Both the position numbers and the translations under genes were made by a program. A DNA stretch of 43,594 nt from Gemmatimonadota bacterium. GTDB lineage: Bacteria > JBHIER01 > G020348925. Below are positions 27,001 through 35,255 of the stretch, one piece after another. The first letter of the stretch is position 1, and the number at the start of each line of letters is the position of its first letter. Under the pieces are notes generated by a model that was not told where the DNA came from, ran no database searches, and worked only from the letters and a program-made list of their open reading frames with translations. The stretch is from contig CP070758.1 in the NCBI GenBank assembly GCA_020348925.1, forward strand, positions 4,330,607 through 4,374,200, given 5' to 3'.

Positions 27001-28479
27001 ATGGTTACGAATACGAATACAATCGGGACTGTTCTCGTAACCGGCGCCACAGGGTACATCGGCGGTCGTCTCGTTCCCCGCCTCCTGGAGGAAGGATACT
27101 GCCTGCGCGTCATGGTCCGTGACGCGACGAGACTTCAGGGACGATCCTGGGTCAACCGGGTTGAGATCGCCGAGGGCGATCCGCTCAAGCCGGAGACACT
27201 GTCCGGCGCGTTCAAGGGTCTCGATGTGGCCTACGCCTTCATTCACAGTCGTTACAGGGGCGCCGACTTTCACACCAAAGACATGGAGGCCGCGAAAAAT
27301 TTCGGCGCGGCGGCCAAGGCCGCCGATGTCAAACGGATCATTTACCTGGGAGGCCTCGGCGATCCCGAGACCAAATTGTCCGAGCATTTGCGCTCGCGTC
27401 AGCTAACCGCGAAATCCTTGAGCGAGGGAGGTGTGCCGGTGACCCACTTCAGGGCGGCCATCATCATCGGCTCCGGCAGCGCCTCTTTCGAAATGATCCG
27501 GTATATGACCGAGCGCGTGCCGCCCATGATCTGTCCCAGATGGGTCTTCAGCCGCATCCAGCCCATTGCCATTGATGACGTCATGAGTTACCTGGCCATG
27601 GCGCTGAAGGTCCCGGAAAGTGCCGGGAAGACAATCGATATCGGAGGAAGGGACGTGATCACCTATGCCGACACCTTTCGAGGGTATGCAAAAGTGCGCG
27701 GACTGCGCCGCGTCATCATACCCGTCCCGGTCTTGACACCGAGACTGTCATCCCACTGGGTCCACTGGGTCACTCCCATGTCCGCCAAAATTGCCAGACC
27801 ACTGATCGAAGGGCTTCGCAACGAGGTCGTCGTACGGAACGACCTGGCCCGGAGCATGTTCCCCGGCATTCATCCCATCGGTTATGAGGAGGCCGTGCGC
27901 AGGGCTCTGAAAAGTATCGAATCGGGCCGAGTTGAATCAACCTGGAGCGACGCGCTCTGCACAAGCTGCGGGGACAAACCGCCCGCCGTGCTGACCGACC
28001 AGGAGGGGATCATCACGAAGCGGATACAGAAGACGATCGAAGCCCCGGCCGAATCGGTCTACACCGTCGTCACAGGCCTCGGAGGAAAACGGGGATGGCT
28101 TTATTCCAATTGGGCCTGGTGGTCCCGGGGGCTGCTGGACCGGCTTTTCGGCGGGGTCGGTCTGCGACGGGGACGACGCCATCCCGAAAATTTGAGGGCC
28201 GGTGATGTGGTCGATTTCTGGCGGGTCGAAAAACTTGAAACGAACCGACTCCTTCGCCTGCGCTCGGAGCTGAAATTTCCCGGCCGGCTCTGGCTCCAGT
28301 TCGAGATTCACCCCGGTGATACGGACACCTCGATCCTGGTCCAGACCTTCAATTACGTCCCCAAGGGATTCCCCGGATTCCTTTACTGGTACTTACTGCT
28401 GCCTCTTCACAATGTGATTCTGTCAGGGCTTGCCAGACAAATAAAAAAAGCCTCTGAAAAAGAAAATACTGAACCGTAA
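27001..28479 (+). CDS. SDR-type NAD(P)-binding protein with C-terminal DUF2867
   Basis: 492 residues. NmrA-like Rossmann domain (about 1-300): VLVTGATGYIGGRLVPRLLEEGY, the AYAFIHSRY strand, RIIYLGGLGD and HFRAAIIIGSGSASFEMIRYM. The DUF2867 domain (about 325-490) has PAESVYTVVTGLGGKRGW, WAWWSRGLLDRLFGGVGLRRGRRHP and LRAGDVVDFWRVE. This fusion is commonly found near photolyase and other light-induced genes. It may act on a lipid or isoprenoid, but no substrate is established. I start at the ATG at 27001 (AGGA four bases upstream), where the Rossmann domain begins; a longer in-frame ORF upstream only overlaps the preceding gene in another frame. Confidence 0.9.
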   Translation: MVTNTNTIGTVLVTGATGYIGGRLVPRLLEEGYCLRVMVRDATRLQGRSWVNRVEIAEGDPLKPETLSGAFKGLDVAYAFIHSRYRGADFHTKDMEAAKNFGAAAKAADVKRIIYLGGLGDPETKLSEHLRSRQLTAKSLSEGGVPVTHFRAAIIIGSGSASFEMIRYMTERVPPMICPRWVFSRIQPIAIDDVMSYLAMALKVPESAGKTIDIGGRDVITYADTFRGYAKVRGLRRVIIPVPVLTPRLSSHWVHWVTPMSAKIARPLIEGLRNEVVVRNDLARSMFPGIHPIGYEEAVRRALKSIESGRVESTWSDALCTSCGDKPPAVLTDQEGIITKRIQKTIEAPAESVYTVVTGLGGKRGWLYSNWAWWSRGLLDRLFGGVGLRRGRRHPENLRAGDVVDFWRVEKLETNRLLRLRSELKFPGRLWLQFEIHPGDTDTSILVQTFNYVPKGFPGFLYWYLLLPLHNVILSGLARQIKKASEKENTEP

Positions 28480-28511
28480 CACATATTTCAAACCGCTTGA
28501 GTGTCGAAGAT

Positions 28512-29858
28512 ATGAATCCAAACCGCGTCCGAAAATTGAATAATAGAGATGAAGAGAGCGGTCCGGTCGTCTACTGGATGTCGCGTGATCAGCGGGTACG
28601 GGACAATTGGGCTCTTTTGTATGCACAGCACATTGCCTTGGAACGTAAGGCGCCTTTGACAGTCGTTTTCTGTCTTGTTCCGACTTTCCTCGGAGCGACC
28701 CTCAGGCAATACGGTTTTATGTTGAAGGGATTAGAAGAGGTCGAAAAGAGCTGTGCCGAGAAAAACGTCGGCTTCTTTCTGCTCAAAGGGGACCCTGAAG
28801 ACGAGATCCCGAGATTCATAAAAAAGTATACAGTCGGTACTCTCGTCACGGATTTTGATCCGTTACGAATCAAGAAAGGTTGGAAAGATAAAATATCAGG
28901 GCGCATAAAAATTCCATTCTATGAGGTCGATGCCCACAATATTTTACCATGCTGGGTCGTATCCCAAAAGCAGGAATATGCGGCCTACACCATTCGCCCG
29001 AAAATACATCGAGCCCTTCTCGAATACCTGGAGGAATTTCCCCGCCTGAGAAAACATCCCTTTCCCTGGAAAGGAGAGGTGAAAAAGATCGATTGGGAGG
29101 GCGCGAAAAAAGCTCTTCACGTTGATACATCCGTTCCTGAGGTTTCATGGATTCGGCCGGGAGAGAAGGCAGGGCGGAGAGCCTTGACTCATTTTGTGAA
29201 GGATAAACTCCATCTGTATGATGAAAAAAGGAATGATCCCTCACAGGACGGGCAGTCGAATTTATCACCGTATATGCATTTCGGTCAGATTTCGGCCCAA
29301 CGGGTAGCTCTTGAGGTCGAACACGCTGAGGTCCCTGGCAAGTTGAAAGAAGGTTTTATCGAAGAGCTGGTCGTTCGAAGAGAGTTATCGGACAACTTTT
29401 GTCTCTACAATACAAATTACGACAACATTGTGGGTGTCCCCGATTGGGCCAAAAAGACTTTAGAAAGACATAAGAAAGATAAGAGAGAATACCTCTATTC
29501 TCCGGATGAATTTGAAACGGGTGTGACGCACGACAAACTCTGGAATGCGGCCCAAACCGAAATGGTGAAACAGGGCAAGATGCACGGCTACATGAGGATG
29601 TACTGGGCCAAGAAAATTCTGGAATGGACAAAATCGCCGGAGGAAGCTATTGAAATTGCCATCTCTCTCAACGACAGATACGAGCTCGATGGGAGAGACC
29701 CGAACGGGTACGTCGGTGTCATGTGGTCAATTGGCGGTGTGCACGACAGGGCCTGGTTCGAGCGCCCGATTTTCGGAAAGATCCGGTACATGAGTTATAA
29801 TGGATGTAAGAGTAAGTTCGACGTCGAGAAGTATATTGAGAAGGTGAAAGATTTATAG
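28512..29858 (+). CDS. phr: Class II deoxyribodipyrimidine (CPD) photolyase
   Basis: FAD-dependent repair of cyclobutane pyrimidine dimers by blue light. 448 residues from the ATG at 28512 (MNPNRVRKLN), which matches the usual class II start; a TTG at 28497 would add five residues. Class II marks: GPVVYWMSRDQRVRDNWALLYAQ, FCLVPTFLGATLRQYGFMLKGL, VDAHNILPCWVVSQKQEYAAYTIRPKI, LSPYMHFGQISAQRVAL, ELVVRRELSDNFCLYN and the flavin-site end MHGYMRMYWAKKILEWTKSPEEA...NDRYELDGRDPNGYVGVMWSIGGVHDR. Last gene of the tspO operon, 32 bases after the SDR gene. Confidence 0.96.
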   Translation: MNPNRVRKLNNRDEESGPVVYWMSRDQRVRDNWALLYAQHIALERKAPLTVVFCLVPTFLGATLRQYGFMLKGLEEVEKSCAEKNVGFFLLKGDPEDEIPRFIKKYTVGTLVTDFDPLRIKKGWKDKISGRIKIPFYEVDAHNILPCWVVSQKQEYAAYTIRPKIHRALLEYLEEFPRLRKHPFPWKGEVKKIDWEGAKKALHVDTSVPEVSWIRPGEKAGRRALTHFVKDKLHLYDEKRNDPSQDGQSNLSPYMHFGQISAQRVALEVEHAEVPGKLKEGFIEELVVRRELSDNFCLYNTNYDNIVGVPDWAKKTLERHKKDKREYLYSPDEFETGVTHDKLWNAAQTEMVKQGKMHGYMRMYWAKKILEWTKSPEEAIEIAISLNDRYELDGRDPNGYVGVMWSIGGVHDRAWFERPIFGKIRYMSYNGCKSKFDVEKYIEKVKDL

Positions 29859-30150
29859 ATAGTATGTAACGATCAGCATGCTTGAGGTCAATGAGAAAAA
29901 GAGCCGGTGTTGTCCCTCTTTCCAAAGAGCCTGCCCTGGGCTTGACGAAGGTGGGACATAGGGGTATTCGAACCAGAAAATATCGAATTCTCTCTGACTC
30001 CCCTGTGAAAAAAAGGGGAAAAAATATTGATCCCGTAATTTTACTTCCTTGCCCGAAAATCGGTAGACCCGATCACGTCACAGAATTATATTACGATGCC
30101 ATGTATACTGGAAACGATGACACAAGGAATACACTCAGGAATGGGAATGT

Positions 30151-30708
30151 ATGGAAAATATGACACACGAAGAGATGCTCGAGGCAACTCGGAGAAATGA
30201 CGCCACCTACGACGGAACGTTCTATGTTGGCGTGCTTTCGACCGGCATCTACTGTCTTCCCTCGTGCAAAGCGAAGCTGCCCCTCATCAAAAATATCGTC
30301 TTCTTTGCGACCCGCGACGAAGCCATTGCCGCCGGACTTCGAGGGTGTAAACGGTGCAAATCGGAATTCTACCCCAACGTGGTACCCTCCTGGCTGGATG
30401 ATCTTGTCGCCTTCATGAGAAAAGAGAGGTGCAATAAAATCGACGAAAGCAAGCTTGCCGAAATAGCCAAAGTTGATATCTCGACCATAAGAAGATACTT
30501 CAAGTTATATCTTCAAAACACACCCATGGCATTCCACCGAAAGCTGCGCCTGGCCCATGCACGAAAATTGATTGAGAACGGCGTGGATTATCTGACGGCG
30601 GCCTACGAGTGCGGCTTCGAGTCATCCTCAGGTTTCCGTGACGCCTTCACTAAAGAATACGGGCTACCACCAGGAGAGTACTTTGCGCAACGATCACATC
30701 GTTTATAA
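30151..30708 (+). CDS. adaA: AdaA-type methylphosphotriester acceptor and AraC-family regulator
   Basis: Ada N-terminal domain plus AraC-type helix-turn-helix, 185 residues. The zinc cluster of four cysteines is present: YCLPSC and GCKRCKSE. In Ada the first of these takes a methyl from DNA phosphotriesters and turns the protein into an activator. The HTH part (about 95-180) has the typical AxYECGFESSSGFRDAFTKEYGLPPGEY. The methyltransferase domain is not fused but encoded by the next gene, overlapping by 26 bases, as in the AdaA/AdaB split of Bacillus. It probably activates itself and ogt. A second ATG at 30160 is an alternative start. Confidence 0.93.
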   Translation: MENMTHEEMLEATRRNDATYDGTFYVGVLSTGIYCLPSCKAKLPLIKNIVFFATRDEAIAAGLRGCKRCKSEFYPNVVPSWLDDLVAFMRKERCNKIDESKLAEIAKVDISTIRRYFKLYLQNTPMAFHRKLRLAHARKLIENGVDYLTAAYECGFESSSGFRDAFTKEYGLPPGEYFAQRSHRL

Positions 30709-31204
30709 AGAATTGGAGAGCCCCATAGGAATACTCATTGCCGGAACGACCCCAAAGGGCGTTTGTCTTCTTGAATTTGAAGACAGAGGCGGGCTCGACA
30801 GAATCAAACAGCGTATGTTGAAGCGGTATGGGTTCGAAATCGCGCCTGGGACGAATTCTTTCATAGATCAACTCGAATCCGAGGTGTGCCGGTACTTCGA
30901 GGGAGCGCTCAAAACCTTTATGGTGCCTTTAGATCTTAAAGGTACGCCCTTTCAAATGGCTGTCTGGCAGCAATTGCTCAACATTCCCTATGGTGAAACA
31001 ACAACATACGGTGAAATCGCGTCGTTTCTCGGAAAGCCCGGTGCAATGCGAGCGGTGGGGAGGGCCAACGGTGATAACTTTATTGCCATTGTGATCCCCT
31101 GTCATCGGGTCATTCAAGCAGACGGGAACCTGCGAGGTTATGGCGGCGGGATATGGCGCAAACGTCGTCTTCTGGAATTAGAAAAACAACATGTCTCTAT
31201 GTAA
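30683..31204 (+). CDS. ogt: Methylated-DNA--protein-cysteine methyltransferase (Ogt/AdaB)
   Basis: Suicide repair protein that takes alkyl groups from O6-alkylguanine onto a cysteine. 173 residues. The active-site block IVIPCHRVIQADGNLRGYGGG is intact, preceded by FQMAVWQQLLNIPYGETTTYGEIA and the arginine-finger region MRAVGRANGDN. I place the start at the TTG at 30683, since AGGAGA stands five to six bases ahead and the family domain begins right after; upstream codons lie inside adaA. The overlap with adaA implies coupled translation, so both are made in response to the same signal. Confidence 0.94.
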   Translation: MRNDHIVYKELESPIGILIAGTTPKGVCLLEFEDRGGLDRIKQRMLKRYGFEIAPGTNSFIDQLESEVCRYFEGALKTFMVPLDLKGTPFQMAVWQQLLNIPYGETTTYGEIASFLGKPGAMRAVGRANGDNFIAIVIPCHRVIQADGNLRGYGGGIWRKRRLLELEKQHVSM

Positions 31205-31258
31205 CCTGGACCAATTGAAGAACCGAAAAAAGTAGAGACAGCATTCATTGATGTCCGA

Positions 31259-31279
31259 GGACAGGTTTGAAACCTGTCC
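31259..31279. repeat. Palindrome between convergent ogt and LolA-like genes
   Basis: GGACAGGTTT-G-AAACCTGTCC, perfect 10-base arms around one base. No U-tract follows on either strand, so it looks more like an extragenic palindromic repeat than a regular terminator, although its place between convergent genes would also suit transcription end. Confidence 0.55.
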
Positions 31280-31358
31280 CTGTATTTTACAACAGGAGAA
31301 TTTGTAACTCCCAATTTGATATGGGGCGCTTTGAAGTCCGATGGAAAATCGTACGCGA

Positions 31359-32096
31359 CTACTTCCGCAGCGCCGCTTTTGAGAAGATATACTCCGGAAT
31401 ATCAATATCATACGTAACGGATTCGATAAGAAACTCCGTGCCATCACCGCTTTTCAATTCGTCTTTGAAGACGACTCGTTCCCCAACCCAACGGTCCCCT
31501 TCCTTTATCACACTCTTCACTTCCGTTGTCTTCAGCAATTTTCCGCTTTTCGCGTACCGGTTCTCTTTGAGAGCCAGATACCGCTCCTTGTCTACCCAGA
31601 TATCCCGCGAATGATAGGCGACGTCCGTCTCCTTGGCCGTTAATTTGAGCACCCAGCAGGGACGCTCCATGAAGGTTTCTTCTCCAACCACCTCCGCCTC
31701 ATAAAGCCTTAGAAGATGACGATCCTCCATCATATCCTCGTAGGACAGGTCCGAGCCCATGACCGATTGTCTGAGCATGTGTCCCGAGATCTTGATGATC
31801 CTGTCCGTGGATGGAGAGTAGGTCCACAACTGCTCCTGGAGCTTCAGCATTTTTGTACCGCTCTCTCTGGGGGGCTCCAGGTACTCGGTGAAGGATCGAT
31901 CCGCCCCCTCGATCCAGGACTGGGCCTTCAGGGTGCGGCTTCCCCGGCGGCCGTGTATGAGCATCTCATAGATAATTTTTCTGTTCCGAGCAATCTGGTT
32001 CTCATCGACCTTTTCGAGGATAGCTTCGCCTGATGGGACTTGTGCCATCCCCACGGTGGTTATCATCAACATGAGAGGAATCATAAGCCGTTTCAT
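31359..32096 (-). CDS. LolA-like outer-membrane lipoprotein-sorting protein
   Basis: Periplasmic carrier of the LolA-like family (PF17131), 245 residues, with signal peptide MKRLMIPLMLMITTVGMAQ. It keeps the pattern of the family: ARNRKIIYEMLIHGRRGSRTLKAQSWIEGADRSFTEYLEPP, TKMLKLQEQLWTYSPSTDRIIKISGHMLRQSVMGSDLSYEDMM and ERPCWVLKL. Such proteins are thought to hold a lipid in a half-barrel. The ATG at 32096 overlaps the permease stop (ATGA), and an upstream ORF extension is only the permease read out of frame. Last gene of the operon. It likely carries the molecule extracted by the ABC pump to the outer membrane. Confidence 0.9.
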   Translation of the reverse strand: MKRLMIPLMLMITTVGMAQVPSGEAILEKVDENQIARNRKIIYEMLIHGRRGSRTLKAQSWIEGADRSFTEYLEPPRESGTKMLKLQEQLWTYSPSTDRIIKISGHMLRQSVMGSDLSYEDMMEDRHLLRLYEAEVVGEETFMERPCWVLKLTAKETDVAYHSRDIWVDKERYLALKENRYAKSGKLLKTTEVKSVIKEGDRWVGERVVFKDELKSGDGTEFLIESVTYDIDIPEYIFSKAALRK

Positions 32097-33367
32097 ACCT
32101 CTAACTCCTTCATTAAGTGCGACGTCTGTCGCTTGTAAATTCCAATACCAGAAATGGCCGTACCGAGGAACGTGGCGATCAGTCCGGGTACAAAACCGAT
32201 AATCAGGCTGGTGGGCGTCACTCTGGCACGCATCACATCTGAGATCATCATGGATGCGTTCCTCAACATCGATGAAATGTCCAGCCCCTTGACTTGAAGG
32301 TAGTATGAGATGGCCAGACCGACAATCGTTCCCAGTATAGAACCGAAACAACCGATCATCAGCGACTCGGCGATCATTGAGCGATACAGGTGGCTTTTGC
32401 GCTCGCCGATGGCGAGTCTCACTCCAATTTCACCATAACGCCGCATACTCCCGATGAGGCCGGCGTTCCACAGTACAATGGACATGACCACGACGAAAAT
32501 CGTGATGACGATACCGGAAAAGGTGTCCATTAGGTCGAGCAACTCCCCCAGACCGCCCTGATCGCTCAGGGTTTGCATGATCGGCGAGAAAGCGTCATCG
32601 GACTTCTGGAATCGGTTATTAAAGGCAGCAGTAAGGTCGACTGCTCTTCCGGGATAGTAAAAGGAGTCGTTGAAGAAACCTAAAATCTCGCCGGAAGCGT
32701 CTTCCATGTCCAAGGCGTACTGAACGTCCGAGATGTCGGCGATCATCGAACCGCGGTCCAGGGCAACGATCCCGAAGCGAATCGTCCCCACGACTATGAA
32801 ATTATGGGCGGCCATGCCCCCATACATAGTGGAGCTGATGAGTGTGGCTGTCTCGCCAAGTTCAATTTTCAATCGTCCGGCAAAATCGTCGCTGATGACG
32901 ATCTCTCCCGGCCTCTCAGGAAGTCTGCCGCGAACGACAGAATTATTGAGGTTGAGGAGGCTGTGCTCCCGGCTTTGTGAAGAAAAAAGGTCGACGCCAA
33001 GCCCCATCACTGGCCCCTGAGCCCTCGTCTCCCCCTGTTCATCCGGAATATCCAGCAGGCCACCGAATTTGATACGCGGTGTCCATATCATGTGAGGAAA
33101 CCGCGCATTCAATTCTTTCAGGAGTTCGGAAGCGCCGACGAAAGCCAGATCGTTCGGGATTTGATCGGATTCGGCGGCGTAGGCCTGGGACATGATTTTC
33201 ACATGGCCTGTTTCAAAGTTGGCGCTCGACTTGATCATATCCTCTGTAATACCCTGTATCCAGCAATAGAGAACCACGGTCAGCATGACGCCGGCCAAAA
33301 CGGTCAATACCGGAAATAAGGATCGAGATCGATCGCGAATTAAGCCTTTCAGTAAAAAGCGTATCAT
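32093..33367 (-). CDS. ABC transporter permease, FtsX/LolE type (first of two)
   Basis: Inner-membrane subunit, 424 residues. One N-terminal helix (about 18-40), a large periplasmic domain (about 45-265) and three C-terminal helices (about 280-305, 330-355, 375-405), the layout of LolC/E and MacB permeases. The FtsX core wording IGSMRRYGEIGVRLAIGERKSHLYRSMIAESLMIG is present. Works with the ATPase two genes upstream. It overlaps the other permease by ATGA and the LolA-like gene by ATGA, so all are translationally coupled. It differs enough from its neighbour to suggest a LolC/LolE-like heterodimer. Confidence 0.92.
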   Translation of the reverse strand: MIRFLLKGLIRDRSRSLFPVLTVLAGVMLTVVLYCWIQGITEDMIKSSANFETGHVKIMSQAYAAESDQIPNDLAFVGASELLKELNARFPHMIWTPRIKFGGLLDIPDEQGETRAQGPVMGLGVDLFSSQSREHSLLNLNNSVVRGRLPERPGEIVISDDFAGRLKIELGETATLISSTMYGGMAAHNFIVVGTIRFGIVALDRGSMIADISDVQYALDMEDASGEILGFFNDSFYYPGRAVDLTAAFNNRFQKSDDAFSPIMQTLSDQGGLGELLDLMDTFSGIVITIFVVVMSIVLWNAGLIGSMRRYGEIGVRLAIGERKSHLYRSMIAESLMIGCFGSILGTIVGLAISYYLQVKGLDISSMLRNASMMISDVMRARVTPTSLIIGFVPGLIATFLGTAISGIGIYKRQTSHLMKELEV

Positions 33368-34536
33368 GTCATCTTTCCCCTGAGTGCATCGGTCGGTTTG
33401 AGTTTCGCAATCCTTCTGCTTGGCAAATAGCTCACAACAGTGGTTACAAGAAGTATGACCGCCGTTGTTCCCACAATCAGAGCGGCACTATATTCGGGAA
33501 AGAGCTTGTCACCGATCGCAATTCCGTATTGATCCATCGATTGGGGTAGAGGCCATCCTTTGAAGGTGAAATACGTCAAGAGAGGTATACCGTAAACGGC
33601 TGAAATGATTGCGGCCAAAAGGCCGTGCATGGCGCCTTCCAGGGTGAAAAGGAGGATGAGTTTTGCTCTCGTCAGTCCCAGCGCCATCAAGGTACCCATC
33701 TCTTTGCGTCGCCTGAAAATGGAAAGGATCTGCGTGTTAAAGATTGCCAGCATAGCAAGAAAAAGCAGAATGACGTAAAGTATGCCTCTCGAAATTGTTC
33801 TGGCCTTCATCATGTCACGGATATCCTTTAAAAGAACATCCTGGCTCTGAAAAGACCAACCTTCGATTTTTTCTTTCAATCCGATCTGCTGATCGATCAC
33901 AACAAGGGTCGCCTCACCCTCCATCTGGGTCATCCCCTGCAAAGTTTCCAGAGGAATCCAGATCTGATTATTGTCAATACTCTGGACAGAGGTGCGCATG
34001 ATCTGAACGATCTCAACATCTCTGGCATCGAACGTTCCGTCTCTGTCTCGCCACCTGAGAGTGACAGAATCCCCGATCCGTAATCCTGTGCTTTTTGCCA
34101 TTCGGTTGCCGATAAGGGCAGGGACCATTGCACTCTCTCCTGTGAGGAAGTGAGATGGTATGGTCAACACCTTCTGCTCAGGATCGATACCCTTGAGGAG
34201 AATTGTCCGGATCCGGCCATTGGGATAGATCGTGCCCTGGGTGATTAAAAGGGGCGTCGCTTTCCTGTCCCTGACCCATTTCTGAAGAGTTGAGGGTATA
34301 ACCCCATGGGCCTCCTGTAATGCAAAGGGGTCGTATGGATCGTAATTTTCGTTCCAATATTGTCCGCCGCCGTATTCGGCATCGATCTGCGATCGGCTGA
34401 TCTGCTGGTACATGCCGATGTTGAAACCCTGCGTCCAAATGATGGTGACATAGGCAATGGACAGAACGACTACATTCAGCCAGGTACGCAATCCCGCTCC
34501 TAATAAATTTCGCATGGCCAATCTGGGAACAAGCAT
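33364..34536 (-). CDS. ABC transporter permease, FtsX/LolC type (second of two)
   Basis: 390 residues, same layout: a helix at about 15-38, a periplasmic domain to about 250, then helices near 255-280, 305-325 and 350-375. FtsX core: ILSIFRRRKEMGTLMALGLTRAKLILLFTLEGAMHGLLAA, and a C-terminal SYLPSRRIAKLKPTDALRGKMT typical of this family. It begins one base after the ATPase stop and overlaps the next permease by ATGA. Likely half of a heterodimeric lipid- or lipoprotein-extracting pump. Confidence 0.92.
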   Translation of the reverse strand: MLVPRLAMRNLLGAGLRTWLNVVVLSIAYVTIIWTQGFNIGMYQQISRSQIDAEYGGGQYWNENYDPYDPFALQEAHGVIPSTLQKWVRDRKATPLLITQGTIYPNGRIRTILLKGIDPEQKVLTIPSHFLTGESAMVPALIGNRMAKSTGLRIGDSVTLRWRDRDGTFDARDVEIVQIMRTSVQSIDNNQIWIPLETLQGMTQMEGEATLVVIDQQIGLKEKIEGWSFQSQDVLLKDIRDMMKARTISRGILYVILLFLAMLAIFNTQILSIFRRRKEMGTLMALGLTRAKLILLFTLEGAMHGLLAAIISAVYGIPLLTYFTFKGWPLPQSMDQYGIAIGDKLFPEYSAALIVGTTAVILLVTTVVSYLPSRRIAKLKPTDALRGKMT

Positions 34537-34537
34537 A

Positions 34538-35245
34538 TCAATTTCTCTTTGTGTCGATCAGTTCATCCTTATCGACCTTACCATCAAGAAGCGTTATTTT
34601 TCGCCGCAGATATTGAATGACTTTTTGGTCATGTGTTGAAAATACGAACGTCGTTTGCAGGGTTCTGTTCAATCGCTCCATGGTCTGCAGAATGTGGTGT
34701 GAATTCTCGGCGTCCAGATTGGCTGTCGGCTCATCGGCCAGAACGATCTCCGGTTTTTTCACAATGGCTCGCGCAATGGCAACCCGCTGACTCTGTCCGC
34801 CCGAGAGCTGGCTCGGCTTCGATTTGGCTCTATCGGCCAACCCCACCCATTCGAGGGCATCCATCACCAATTTCTGTCGATCGGCGGGAGACATATGCAG
34901 CAACAGGAGCGGGAACTCCACGTTCTCATAGACGGTGTAAACCGGAAGAAGATTGAAGGTCTGAAAAATGAACCCGATGTGTTTATTCCTGAGCTCAGCC
35001 GATTTTTTATGAGAAAGGTGTTCCACTTTTTCTCCCAGTACAAGGGCACTGCCTTCTGTCGGAGTGTCCAGGGAGCCGACGATATTGAGCAGGGTCGTCT
35101 TTCCGGAACCACTCGGTCCCACCAAGCCGGCAAATTCACCTTTCTTAAAAGTGAGATTGACATGATCCAGTGCCACCAGGGAGTGGTCCCCCATGGGATA
35201 AATTTTTACCAAGTCCTCTGTTTGAATTAAGAATTCGTTTTCCAT
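34538..35245 (-). CDS. ABC transporter ATP-binding protein, LolD/MacB type
   Basis: Cytoplasmic ATPase of 235 residues that powers the two permeases. Walker A GPSGSGKTTLLNIVG, Q-loop FIFQTFNLLPVYTVYENVEFPLLL, signature LSGGQSQRVAIARAI, Walker B EIVLADEPTANLD and the switch histidine (STHD) are all intact. The ATG at 35245 has GAGG five bases ahead, so I prefer it to the GTG two codons upstream. The closeness to LolD wording (LLNIVGSLDTPTEG) fits a mechanotransmission-type pump, not a channel transporter. Confidence 0.95.
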   Translation of the reverse strand: MENEFLIQTEDLVKIYPMGDHSLVALDHVNLTFKKGEFAGLVGPSGSGKTTLLNIVGSLDTPTEGSALVLGEKVEHLSHKKSAELRNKHIGFIFQTFNLLPVYTVYENVEFPLLLLHMSPADRQKLVMDALEWVGLADRAKSKPSQLSGGQSQRVAIARAIVKKPEIVLADEPTANLDAENSHHILQTMERLNRTLQTTFVFSTHDQKVIQYLRRKITLLDGKVDKDELIDTKRN

Positions 35246-35255
35246 GGTCACCTCA

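Noticed and set aside
29882-30163. 93-codon ORF between the class II photolyase and adaA
   Set aside because: No Shine-Dalgarno, no family resemblance, and it runs over the adaA start. The 292-base gap otherwise shows only AT-rich DNA with a small CCCCT...AGGGG pairing near 30000.
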